7,888 nt of DNA from an uncultured Clostridia bacterium (GTDB lineage: Bacteria; Bacillota; Clostridia; Oscillospirales; Oscillospiraceae): NCBI GenBank assembly GCA_947177115.1, contig CAMWTG010000124.1, positions 1-7,888 of the forward strand. The letters are read 5' to 3'. A program made the translations under genes and the position numbers. Below, piece after piece: positions 1-6,675 of the stretch (its first letter is position 1; every line of letters begins with the position of its first letter). Below the pieces are notes generated by a model. It was not told the origin of the DNA, did not search any database, and was given only the letters and a program-made list of their open reading frames with translations.

Positions 1-89
1 GGAAACCAGACAGGCGCTTTTCCCGGTTCGCCTTGGGCAGCGGTTTAATACTTTTTCTTGAAATGGAATCGAAAAAGAGGGACGGACAC
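1..89 (+). other. Leader upstream of cobS, possible riboswitch tail
   Basis: No complete gene is seen here. The first bases (GGAAACC followed by AGACAGGC) loosely resemble the 3' end of cobalamin riboswitches, which usually finish with a GGAnACC-type element just before B12 genes. The rest of such an element would lie outside the window. A weak imperfect hairpin can be drawn between 11-16 and 29-35, followed downstream by a T-rich run at 44-59. The cobS frame stays open through the window start, so an upstream in-frame start at 33 or 63 cannot be excluded, but the purine-rich ribosome-binding site at about 76-81 favours 90. No convincing -35/-10 promoter is visible. Confidence 0.25.
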
Positions 90-872
90 ATGAAACATCT
101 GACATCTTCCTGCATGATCGCCTTCTCCACCTATTCCCGCATCCCCACACCCCGGGTGGAGTGGAACGAGGAGAATATGCGGCATATCCTGGCATTTTTC
201 CCCCTGGTGGGAGCGGCGGTAGGCGCGGCCTTCTGGGGGGCGGACGCGCTGTGCCGGCTGCTGGAGCTGGGGGACACGCTGCGGGCGGCTTTGTTGACGG
301 CGGTCCCCGCCGCGGTCACCGGAGGCATCCATCTGGACGGCTACTGCGATACGGTGGACGCCCTGGCCTCCCACGCATCCCGGGAGAAAAAGCTGGCGAT
401 CCTGAAGGACTCCGGCGCGGGAGCCTTCGCTATGATCTGGTGCTGCGTATGGTTTCTGCTGTATTTTGCCCTCCTGACGGAGCTGGGGAGCATCGCCACC
501 GTGGCCGCCTGCTTCGTCCTCAGCCGGAGCTTCAGCGCCTTGGGCGTGGACCGCCTGCCCTCTGCCCGGCCTATCACGGGGCCCCAGGCGGGTATGGGAT
601 CCGGTCTGAAAAGAAGCAGCCGGTTCCCCCGGCCGGTGCTGGCGGGATATCTGACCCTATGGGCCGGGGCGGTATGGCTGTGGGGCGAACCGGTCCCTGC
701 TCTGGCGGCTCTGGCGGCGGCGGTATGCTTCTACTTTATTTATAAAAAAGTCGCTCTGCGCCAGTTTGGCGGATTTACCGGCGATCTGGCGGGATGGTTC
801 CTGCAGATCTGCGAGCTGGTGATGCTGGCGGCGGCGGTGCTGGCGGAAAGGGTGATAGCGGTATGGTTCTGA
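90..872 (+). CDS. cobS: Adenosylcobinamide-GDP ribazoletransferase (cobalamin synthase)
   Basis: Integral membrane enzyme that joins adenosylcobinamide-GDP to alpha-ribazole (or its phosphate), the last assembly step of the B12 nucleotide loop. The 260-residue product has the normal family length. Two family signatures are visible: GGIHLDGYCDTVDAL at residues 78-92, with acidic residues D83, D87 and D90, and FGGFTGDLAGWF at 226-237, with D232. Several hydrophobic segments lie between them (about 33-50, 112-130, 135-150, 184-200, 202-217), as expected for a polytopic protein. The start at 90 was chosen because AGAGGG lies about 8 bases upstream and the protein then begins like other CobS proteins (MKHL...AFSTYSRIP). 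Earlier in-frame ATGs at 33 and 63 would add 19 or 9 atypical residues. The 3' end overlaps the next gene by 10 bp, which suggests coupled translation. Confidence 0.95.
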   Translation: MKHLTSSCMIAFSTYSRIPTPRVEWNEENMRHILAFFPLVGAAVGAAFWGADALCRLLELGDTLRAALLTAVPAAVTGGIHLDGYCDTVDALASHASREKKLAILKDSGAGAFAMIWCCVWFLLYFALLTELGSIATVAACFVLSRSFSALGVDRLPSARPITGPQAGMGSGLKRSSRFPRPVLAGYLTLWAGAVWLWGEPVPALAALAAAVCFYFIYKKVALRQFGGFTGDLAGWFLQICELVMLAAAVLAERVIAVWF

Positions 873-1207
873 TCATCGGCGGCATGGCGCAGGGGAAACT
901 GGATTTTGCCCGGCGGCAGCTGGGCGTGACATCCTGGAGTGAAGGTGCGCCAGGGGCGGCAGACTGCCTGTACGGCCTCCAGAAAGCGGTCCGTGATCTG
1001 CCGGACGCGGCGGAGGCGGTCCGCGATTGGTGTGAGACCCATCCGGATGGCGTGGTGATCTGCGATGAGGTAGGCTGCGGCGTGACCCCTCTGGACCGGG
1101 CGGACCGGGAATGGCGGGAGCAGGTGGGCCGGCTCTGCTGCCGCCTGGCGGAGCAGGCGGAGGCGGTGTACCGGGTCAGCTGCGGACTGGGGGTGCGGAT
1201 CAAATGA
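863..1207 (+). CDS. cobU: Short CobU-like adenosylcobinamide kinase/guanylyltransferase relative
   Basis: Product of 114 residues, against about 180 for classical CobU, which phosphorylates adenosylcobinamide and then attaches GMP. The N-terminus keeps a P-loop-like GGMAQGKL (6-13), but the usual Ser/Thr after Lys is Leu. The C-terminus matches the CobU end well: a DEVGCGVTP segment (68-76), then a helix and a final CGLGVRIK (107-114). The middle of classical CobU, including the histidine that carries GMP, is absent. Short CobU-like proteins with a GGxxQGK loop are, from memory, common in Clostridia, so this is probably an intact subfamily member rather than a broken gene. The start at 863 has GAAAGGG about 10 bases upstream; an upstream in-frame ATG at 794 would add a low-complexity extension inside cobS. 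It lies between cobS and cobC with overlaps on both sides. Whether it performs both, one or neither CobU reaction is unknown. Confidence 0.82.
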   Translation: MVLIIGGMAQGKLDFARRQLGVTSWSEGAPGAADCLYGLQKAVRDLPDAAEAVRDWCETHPDGVVICDEVGCGVTPLDRADREWREQVGRLCCRLAEQAEAVYRVSCGLGVRIK

Positions 1208-1773
1208 CGGTCTGCCTGATCCGGCACGGTCAGACCCGGGGGAATCTGGAGCGCCGCTATATCGGTTCCACCGACCAGCCCCTGTGCCCACAGGGCAGGG
1301 AGGCGCTGGCGGGCCTGCATCCTCCCGATGTGGACAAGGTGTACACCTCCCCGCTGCTCCGCTGCCGGGAGACGGCGGCGCTGCTGTATCCGGATATGGA
1401 AACGGAGGTGGTCCCGGACCTGCGGGAAAGCGATTTCGGGGCTTTCGAGTGTCATACCTACGAGGAGCTGAAAGACGATCCTGCCTATCAGGCGTGGCTG
1501 GATACCGCAGGCGCGCTCCCGCCCCCCGGCGGAGAGGACAGGGGCACGGTCCGGGACCGGGTATCGGGGGCATTCCTGTCTCTTGCAACACGGCACAGGC
1601 CAACGGACCGCATTGCTCTGGTGGTCCACGGCGGAACCATCATGACCCTGCTGGAGGCATTTGAAGCCAGCCACCAGTTTTATGCCTGGCAGGCGCCCAA
1701 TGGCGGCGGCTACCGGTGCCGCTGGACGGGGAACGCTCTGGCGGACGTGGAAAAATTTTCATGTCTCATTTGA
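1204..1773 (+). CDS. cobC: Histidine phosphatase family protein, probable alpha-ribazole phosphatase
   Basis: Product of 189 residues in the phosphoglycerate mutase-like histidine phosphatase superfamily. Visible catalytic features are LIRHGQT (5-11) with the phospho-accepting His8, the ERRYIGSTDQPL segment (16-27), TSPLLRCRETA (48-58) with catalytic Arg53, DLRESDFG (72-79) with the acid/base Glu75, and VVHGGTIM (140-147) with the second His142. In this family CobC removes phosphate from alpha-ribazole-5'-phosphate or from cobalamin-5'-phosphate. That specific role is inferred mainly from position behind cobS and cobU; the fold alone could serve other phosphate esters. The ATG overlaps the cobU stop as ATGA, and GGGGGTG lies about 8 bases upstream. 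An upstream start at 1111 in the same frame is unlikely because it adds a glycine-rich stretch within cobU. A hairpin terminator follows 20 bases after the stop. Confidence 0.9.
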   Translation: MTVCLIRHGQTRGNLERRYIGSTDQPLCPQGREALAGLHPPDVDKVYTSPLLRCRETAALLYPDMETEVVPDLRESDFGAFECHTYEELKDDPAYQAWLDTAGALPPPGGEDRGTVRDRVSGAFLSLATRHRPTDRIALVVHGGTIMTLLEAFEASHQFYAWQAPNGGGYRCRWTGNALADVEKFSCLI

Positions 1774-1793
1774 AGGAATGGAAAAGCGAAGAG

Positions 1794-1834
1794 AAGGACC
1801 CGGCGCAGGCTGAACAAGCCCGCGCCGGGTCCTT
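1794..1834. terminator. Hairpin terminator between convergent operons, probably bidirectional
   Basis: A perfect 13-bp inverted repeat, AAGGACCCGGCGC (1794-1806) and its complement (1822-1834), encloses a 15-base loop that can add a small GGC/GCC pairing (1808-1810 with 1818-1820). On the + strand the stem runs into TTTAT; on the - strand it is followed by a pyrimidine-rich CTTCTCTTCGCTTTTCC. Both tails are imperfect U tracts, but the stem is very GC-rich. It sits 20 bases after the cobC stop and 49 bases after the last - strand permease stop, so it can serve both. The remainder of the 110-base gap (1774-1883) shows only AT-richer sequence, including an A6 run at about 1842-1847 (T6 on the - strand), and no gene. 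Confidence 0.85.
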
Positions 1835-1883
1835 TATACGCAAAAAACGGTAAAATACGGCGAAGTGTTTGCATGAGAGCTTC

Positions 1884-3056
1884 TTATCTCTTTTTGCTGC
1901 CTATTTGCCTTCCCCTAATTGCGTTGCCTACATCCCGCAGCGCCTCCGCCCCAACGGCGGCAGCGGCAAAGACCATCGCCAGCAGCAGCAGCCGTCCCAG
2001 GGCCGTCAAGTCTCCATCGCTCCCCTGCAGATACAGCGTGACCGGCAGCCACCGGGACAGGGGCCTCAGCCGGGGAAAGAACAGAGTCACGTCCGCAAAC
2101 ACCGGAGACAGCACCAGGGCGGAGGCCGCCGCAAAGGGGATCGCCGCCGGCAGGGCCGTCCACACCGGGCGGAATGCCGCCAGCAGCAGCGCCAGCGCCC
2201 CCAGGGCGGCCAGGTACGGCCCCAGCGCCAGCGCGCTCCTCCAGGAGCCTCCGGCGGCGAAGATCCCCGCCCAACCCAGCAGCAGGACCGGCAGCAGCGC
2301 CGCCAGCAGCCTCGGCAGCAGCAGCGGTACGCCCCCCAGGCAGGGCAGCAGCCGCCGGGCCGTCCCGGACTGCCGCCAGCGTCCCAGATCCACCGCCGCA
2401 AACAGCGCCCATACCAGCGCCGCCGCTGCCAGAACGCCCCGCAGGATCCGGCCCAGGCTTTCCCCGGCCAAAGCCAACGCATCCAGGGGCCTGCCCGCCA
2501 GAGTCTCCATTTCCACCCGGACCCGTTGGGTGTGAAGCAGCTGCTCCGCCAGCCGGGGGGCTATGTCCGCAGCATCGCCCTCCCCGGCAATGCCGCTGGA
2601 GATCAGATAATCCACCGCGATTTTCGCCGAGGACAGCTCCAGAAGCGCGGCGGCGGCGGTCTCCCGGACCAGGGGGTAGACGGCCGAGCCGGGGCCGGTG
2701 AGCAGCGTTGCCAGCTTCTCCGCCTCCCCGGCGGCCAGACGGCTGTCGAAGTCCTCGGACAGCACCAGGGCGCAGTCCCACTGTCCGGAGGCGACCTTTG
2801 CCCGGGCGGCGGCTTCATCTGCCGGGACAAAGCAGATCAGACTGCCGCTCCGTGCCTCCAGAGCCTCCCGGAAGGCCTCGCCGCCGCCGGACAGGACCAC
2901 TCCCACCTGAACGATACCATTGCCGGCGGCGTCCCGGCCCGTTTCCCAGCGCACCGCCAACCCCAGTACCAGCACCAGCGCCAGAGCCAGCCAAAGCCGC
3001 CCCCGCCGCAGCTGGGCCCGGAGGGACAGTCCCAGTGAGAGAAAAAAGTATCTCAC
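1884..3056 (-). CDS. ABC-2 type transporter permease (second of pair)
   Basis: Membrane protein of 390 residues. One hydrophobic segment near the N-terminus (about 20-36) is followed by a ~160-residue soluble region (about 40-198), then roughly five more membrane segments (about 202-222, 238-266, 275-295, 300-324, 352-372) and a basic tail ending SKKR. This single-segment/large-loop/five-segment layout is typical of ABC-2 permeases of the YhaP/NatB-like exporter type. The start is GTG at 3056, overlapping the stop of the preceding gene as GTGA, with a purine-rich AAAGGGGGG site about 9 bases upstream. It is the last gene of the - strand operon and is likely co-translated with its partner permease. 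The substrate cannot be told. It diverges from its partner in sequence, so the pair probably forms a heterodimer driven by the operon's ATPase. Confidence 0.82.
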   Translation of the reverse strand: MRYFFLSLGLSLRAQLRRGRLWLALALVLVLGLAVRWETGRDAAGNGIVQVGVVLSGGGEAFREALEARSGSLICFVPADEAAARAKVASGQWDCALVLSEDFDSRLAAGEAEKLATLLTGPGSAVYPLVRETAAAALLELSSAKIAVDYLISSGIAGEGDAADIAPRLAEQLLHTQRVRVEMETLAGRPLDALALAGESLGRILRGVLAAAALVWALFAAVDLGRWRQSGTARRLLPCLGGVPLLLPRLLAALLPVLLLGWAGIFAAGGSWRSALALGPYLAALGALALLLAAFRPVWTALPAAIPFAAASALVLSPVFADVTLFFPRLRPLSRWLPVTLYLQGSDGDLTALGRLLLLAMVFAAAAVGAEALRDVGNAIRGRQIGSKKR

Positions 3057-4264
3057 AGCGGTTTCTCCCCCCTTTCATTCGCCCGCCGGATATACAACCA
3101 TGCGGACAAGGCGCACAGCGCGGCGGCTGCCGCCAGCAGCAGCGCCGTGGGATGCTCCGCCGCATCGTAGCCCAACGGCTTTGCCGCCAGAGCCCGCATC
3201 CAGGTAATGGGGGAAAATTCTCCGGCCTGCCGCAGGCCCTCCGGCAGCAGCACCGGCGGGACGATCCCCCCGGATGCCGCCAGCATGGCCAGCGCCAAAA
3301 GAAAGCTCAGTCCGCCGCACCCGGCAGCCGTGTGCGTCAGCAGAGCGCAGAATGCCGCCCAACCGGCAAAGAAAGCCCCCCAGACCGCCGCCGTTTCCAA
3401 CGCCGCTGCCGCCGGAAGTCCCGGGGCCAGCTTCAGCAGGATAAACAGCGCCGCCGTCATCACCGCCCAGCAGGACGCCAGCCCCGCCGCCAGGGCCCAC
3501 AGAGGGCTCCGCCGCGCGTACCGCAGCCGCCTCAGACCCGCGATCCAGGGCCCCTGGCATATCCAGGCAAACAGCGGGGCTGTGGACAGCACCAGGTAAG
3601 CCAGCAGACTCAGCCGGTAGTGCAGGCTGATGGGCAGGACGCTGGTGGGCAGGAGCTTTTCCTCCCGGAACAGCTCCTGCCGGTTCAGGGTCCACTGGAC
3701 ATACTTCAGGTTGATCTCCATAACCGCCTGGTCCCGGGTAAGGCCAACGGGCGGAGCCAGATCGTACTGCTCCAGCACCGCGTAGATCCCCGCCTGGGAT
3801 GCGGCCAGCAGGTCTGCGGCGCTTTGTCCCACCCACAGCGTCAGCAGGGATTCCAAAGGCCGGGAGCCGTCCACCAGGATCTCCACGGCGGGATTTTCCC
3901 CCGACTGGACCCGCCGGATAAAGTTCTCCGGCAGATCCAGCACCGCCGTTGCTTCTCCGGCCTCCAGGGCCTGCCTAGCCTCCTCCCGCTCCATGGCCCG
4001 GAGGGAGCAGTATTGTCCGACATCGGACATTCCGCCTATAGTCCGCTCCAGCTGCTCCGGCAGAGGGTCTCCCTCCGCCGCCGTCACCGCCAGGATAATG
4101 CCGGAAAAATCCACCCCGCCGGACAGGGCCTCCTCCGCCGCCCGGCCCGCCGCCAGAGGCAGCAGGGCGCAAAGCGCGGCGAGCCCTGCCAGCAGCCACA
4201 GCTGCCGGCAGAGCCTGCCGAGGGTGAGCCCTGTCAATTTTCGAAAAAGAATCAGTCCTCCCAT
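3053..4264 (-). CDS. ABC-2 type transporter permease (first of pair)
   Basis: Product of 403 residues with the ABC-2 permease layout: membrane segment at about 21-40, a long soluble loop (about 41-215), then hydrophobic segments at about 217-237, 255-279, 290-311, 316-335 and 372-392. The stretch SGGIVPPVLLPEGLRQ (331-346), followed by SPITWMRAL (351-359), resembles the conserved loop of ABC-2 exporters, where Pro-rich residues precede a 'sP..y...al' motif. The start at 4264 lies 13 bases after the zinc-ribbon gene stop; an ATG at 4309 would add 15 unusual residues overlapping that gene. No good ribosome-binding site precedes 4264; instead GGGAGGA begins inside the first codons, so the exact start is uncertain. 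Its stop overlaps the next permease start by 4 bp. Confidence 0.83.
   Translation of the reverse strand: MGGLILFRKLTGLTLGRLCRQLWLLAGLAALCALLPLAAGRAAEEALSGGVDFSGIILAVTAAEGDPLPEQLERTIGGMSDVGQYCSLRAMEREEARQALEAGEATAVLDLPENFIRRVQSGENPAVEILVDGSRPLESLLTLWVGQSAADLLAASQAGIYAVLEQYDLAPPVGLTRDQAVMEINLKYVQWTLNRQELFREEKLLPTSVLPISLHYRLSLLAYLVLSTAPLFAWICQGPWIAGLRRLRYARRSPLWALAAGLASCWAVMTAALFILLKLAPGLPAAAALETAAVWGAFFAGWAAFCALLTHTAAGCGGLSFLLALAMLAASGGIVPPVLLPEGLRQAGEFSPITWMRALAAKPLGYDAAEHPTALLLAAAAALCALSAWLYIRRANERGEKPL
4256..4262 (-). promoter_or_regulatory. Shine-Dalgarno-like GGGAGGA inside the permease start
   Basis: On the - strand, GGGAGGA begins with the G of the predicted ATG and covers codons 2 and 3 (Gly-Gly). 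It is the strongest ribosome-binding-like sequence near this start, yet it is too late to serve the ATG at 4264. No ATG or GTG lies at the usual distance downstream; a TTG follows about 18 bases later. It may be chance (Gly-Gly codons), or may hold ribosomes arriving from the upstream gene. Confidence 0.3.
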
Positions 4265-4277
4265 GGATGCCGCCGCG

Positions 4278-5981
4278 TTACCAGAACAGCTGGGACAGCT
4301 CCGGGACATCGTTCATCAGCCCCATGGCCCAGCTCTGGGCATTGGCGGTGATATCCTCGCTCAGCTCCAAAAAGTCTTCTTCCTTCATAGAGGACAGCAT
4401 CACAGGGGACTTGGCGGAAATATCGGGATCGGAATAGGGCTGGATGGAGTAGGTAGCGCCCAGGCGGAGCATCTCCGTGCCGAAAGCGCTTACAGACAGC
4501 TTATCCAGATCCAGGAACAGCCGGTCCTTGCCGGTGGTCAGCTGGCCCTCCGCCGTCAGGGAGATGCCGCTGCCCTTGACGGTCCACTCGAAATTGTCGG
4601 AAGCGTTCTTGGGGTGATACTCCATCTCGGAATCAATGGTATAGGCATAACCGGAGCCGGCCTCCTGGATGCGGAGGGAGCTGGAGTCGGTATACGCCCC
4701 GCCCTCCGTGCCGTGGTTGCCGCTGGAGGTATAGCGCAGGCGCGCGTCCGCGATCCTCAGGTCCACGCTCAGATCATCGGCGTAATTCTTTCCGCCGCCG
4801 AGGTAGATGCCCAGTTCCACCCGCTCGCCCTCGATCTTGTCCTCCCACACCACGGCCGCCACATAGCCGTTGTAGAGGTACACATCCAGCTCCAGGTCGC
4901 CGATGGTCTTCGCCATCTCATCGAGCGCATCGAACATCTCTTTGCTGTTGACAGCGTCCTTGATCTCGCCGCGGATCTGGGACAGCTCATCCTTGGGCAC
5001 GCCCATGGAGCGCAGCAGCTCCACGATCTCATCGTCCAACTCCCGGGCTTTATAGGCGTCCTCCAGGGCATTGATGTAGGCGCGGATGGCATCCTTGGGG
5101 ATCACCACATGGTAGCCGGTGCAGCTGACGGAGTGGTCGTTGATATCCATGGTGGTCTTGCCGGTTTTCTCCACCTCGATGGCGCTGGCAAATTCTTTGG
5201 CAGCCGCCTTGTCCACCTCAATGGGTCTGGAGAAGGTATCGATAATGTCGAAGATGTTGAAGCTCATATCCTCCATCCCCTCCGGCATATCCGCCCCCAG
5301 TTTATCCAGATCCTTCCCCAGGGTGACCGTGCTCAGACCGTAGGACTTGTTGTCCAGCAGTTCCGGACAGCCCACGGCCAGCACGTCATCGTTCGCCTGG
5401 CCCCAGAAGGTCAGCAGGGTGGCGGAGCCGTAAGAGATGGCAGCGGAGAAATCGATCTTTTTCCCCGGCAGGTCCATGCCGGTGGACATGCTCATTCCCA
5501 GGCCCTTCAGCAGCTGGGCCTCGGAAGAGTAGCCGGTGAGCTCATCGGAGAGATTTTTGATCTGGAAGGACATATCCGTCCGGATCTGTTTGCTTTCGCT
5601 GAGCTTCCGCATATCCGGCATGCCGATAGCATCGGACGCAGCCTGGTAGGCGTTCAGGGATTTGGCGGCCGCCTTGCCCAGGGCCGCCTTGGGTCCGCCG
5701 ATCACGCCGGACAACAGCACTGCCGCCAACGCCACCGCCAACACCGCCGCCGCGCCGATCCCGATAAACACGCCCGTCTTCCCGCCGCCGGTTTTGCGGG
5801 CCGCGCCGCCTGCGGGAGGCATGCTTGCGCCTCCGCCGGCAAACGGGTCCGCCTTTACGGGCTGCGTCTCCAGCGCGGTCTGAATTATGTCCGGAGACGA
5901 TGCGGGGCCGGCGGCGGCGCCGCAGTGGGGGCAGAATTTCACCCCGTCTACTAGTTTCTTTCCGCATTTTTTACAAAACAT
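4278..5981 (-). CDS. Zinc-ribbon, single-pass membrane protein with large outer domain
   Basis: Product of 567 residues of unknown function. The N-terminus is a zinc ribbon with two CxxC pairs (C3, C6, C17, C20; CKKCGKK...CPHCG). A Pro/Gly/Ala-rich linker follows, then one membrane segment at about 71-95. The remaining ~470 residues are polar, acidic and rich in beta-strand-like sequence, and are expected outside the cell. There is no signal-peptidase or lipobox site, so it should be an N-in/C-out anchored protein. This architecture is common in Clostridia next to ABC exporters, but I do not recognise a named family for the outer domain. ATG 5981 is supported by AGGAGG eight bases upstream. 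It sits between the ATPase and the two permeases, so a role as an accessory or sensor subunit of that transporter is inferred, not shown. Confidence 0.85.
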   Translation of the reverse strand: MFCKKCGKKLVDGVKFCPHCGAAAGPASSPDIIQTALETQPVKADPFAGGGASMPPAGGAARKTGGGKTGVFIGIGAAAVLAVALAAVLLSGVIGGPKAALGKAAAKSLNAYQAASDAIGMPDMRKLSESKQIRTDMSFQIKNLSDELTGYSSEAQLLKGLGMSMSTGMDLPGKKIDFSAAISYGSATLLTFWGQANDDVLAVGCPELLDNKSYGLSTVTLGKDLDKLGADMPEGMEDMSFNIFDIIDTFSRPIEVDKAAAKEFASAIEVEKTGKTTMDINDHSVSCTGYHVVIPKDAIRAYINALEDAYKARELDDEIVELLRSMGVPKDELSQIRGEIKDAVNSKEMFDALDEMAKTIGDLELDVYLYNGYVAAVVWEDKIEGERVELGIYLGGGKNYADDLSVDLRIADARLRYTSSGNHGTEGGAYTDSSSLRIQEAGSGYAYTIDSEMEYHPKNASDNFEWTVKGSGISLTAEGQLTTGKDRLFLDLDKLSVSAFGTEMLRLGATYSIQPYSDPDISAKSPVMLSSMKEEDFLELSEDITANAQSWAMGLMNDVPELSQLFW

Positions 5982-5989
5982 GGTATGTT

Positions 5990-5995
5990 CCTCCT
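5990..5995 (-). promoter_or_regulatory. Strong ribosome-binding site AGGAGG
   Basis: TAGGAGGAACATACC precedes the ATG at 5981 on the - strand, with 8 bases between AGGAGG and the start. It is the best ribosome-binding site in the window and fixes the start of the zinc-ribbon gene. It lies in the 24-base gap after the ATPase stop, which suggests that this protein is translated independently and perhaps more strongly than its neighbours. Confidence 0.8.
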
Positions 5996-6005
5996 AAAAT
6001 CAAGA

Positions 6006-6668
6006 TCAAGCGGGACCGCTGCCCCAGGAGGCGCGCCCCTCCTGTATGGTCAGGCAGCTGGTACACAGCCGCTCCAATTCATCGTTTAAATGGCTGCACC
6101 ACACCGCGCAGCCGCCCCGGGACAGGAATCCCTCCATCCAGCACAGCAGCCCCTCCCGGTAGCTCTCGTCCAATCCCGCCGTGGCCTCGTCCAGCACCAG
6201 GACCTCCTGTCCGGTGGAGAGGGCCATAGCAATGCTGACCCGCTGCCGCATCCCGCCGGACAGCTCGCCGGTCCGCCGCCGGAGCAGATCCTCCAAGCCC
6301 AGCAGCGCAGCAAGCTCCTCCTGGATCCGGCCTCTCAGGCCGCAGGCCGCCCGCCACAGGGCGATCTGTTCCCCGGCCGTCAGTTCCGGTGCCAGCTGGC
6401 TGTCCTGGGGCACATAGCCCAGCGACCGACGGGGAAAGCGGCGGTCCCCCGCCGTGTCCCGCCCCCGGAAGAGGACCCTGCCGCTCTCCGGGCGCTCCGC
6501 CTGGGCCAGCAGGCGCAGGAGGGTGGCCTTGCCGGCACCGTTGGCCCCGGCCCCCCCCAGGCATTCCCCGGCCTCCAGCCGGAAGGAGACAGGGTGAAGG
6601 ACCCGTGTCCCGCCATAGGATTTACAGAGGCCCTGGGCCTCCAGCATGGCGCTTTCCGTTACCGCCAT
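6006..6668 (-). CDS. ABC transporter ATP-binding protein with altered Walker A
   Basis: Product of 220 residues, a single nucleotide-binding domain. Motifs in order: Walker A-like GANGAGKAT (41-49), Q-loop YVPQ (Q88), signature LSGGMRQR (136-143), Walker B VLVLDE (156-161) with catalytic Glu161, D-loop AGLD (164-167), and switch His193 in CSHLNDE. The Walker A Ser/Thr that normally follows Lys47 and binds magnesium is Ala48 (codon GCC at 6527-6525). 'LDEA' also replaces the usual 'LDEP'. All other motifs are intact. It is presumably the motor for the two permeases encoded downstream. The start is uncertain: ATG 6668 is 7 bases after the previous stop, while ATG 6647 would give a 213-residue protein beginning MLEAQGLCKSYG, which fits the family better and has GGAAAG upstream. 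Neither has a strong ribosome-binding site. Confidence 0.9.
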   Translation of the reverse strand: MAVTESAMLEAQGLCKSYGGTRVLHPVSFRLEAGECLGGAGANGAGKATLLRLLAQAERPESGRVLFRGRDTAGDRRFPRRSLGYVPQDSQLAPELTAGEQIALWRAACGLRGRIQEELAALLGLEDLLRRRTGELSGGMRQRVSIAMALSTGQEVLVLDEATAGLDESYREGLLCWMEGFLSRGGCAVWCSHLNDELERLCTSCLTIQEGRASWGSGPA

Positions 6669-6675
6669 GGCCGTC

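Noticed and set aside
58..86. TTGAAA at 58-63 as a -35 promoter box for cobS
   Set aside because: No acceptable -10 box lies about 17 bases downstream (the sequence there is GC-rich), and the site is too close to the start codon.
740..1674. - strand open frames of 287 and 299 codons opposite the cob genes
   Set aside because: They run antisense across three well-supported cob genes, and the products are Pro/Arg-rich without domains.
1975..2335. CAGCAG-type short repeats
   Set aside because: These are runs of Leu and Ala codons (CTG/GCG on the - strand) within a membrane protein; they are not organised as a tandem repeat, CRISPR or mobile element.
1869..3038. + strand open frames of 389 and 220 codons opposite the last permease
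   Set aside because: The products are Gln/Arg-rich or Ser/Ala-rich low-complexity shadows of Leu/Ala-rich membrane codons; no ribosome-binding site is seen and the real permease is on the - strand.
2708..4351. Long + strand open frame of 547 codons opposite the permeases
   Set aside because: Its product is Pro/Arg/Gln-rich low-complexity sequence and the opposite strand encodes clear permeases with membrane segments. High GC content makes stop codons rare in the shadow frame.
3993..5954. Long + strand open frame of 653 codons opposite the zinc-ribbon gene
   Set aside because: It mirrors the codon pattern of the zinc-ribbon gene, crosses the junction between two real genes, and has no ribosome-binding site or recognisable domain.
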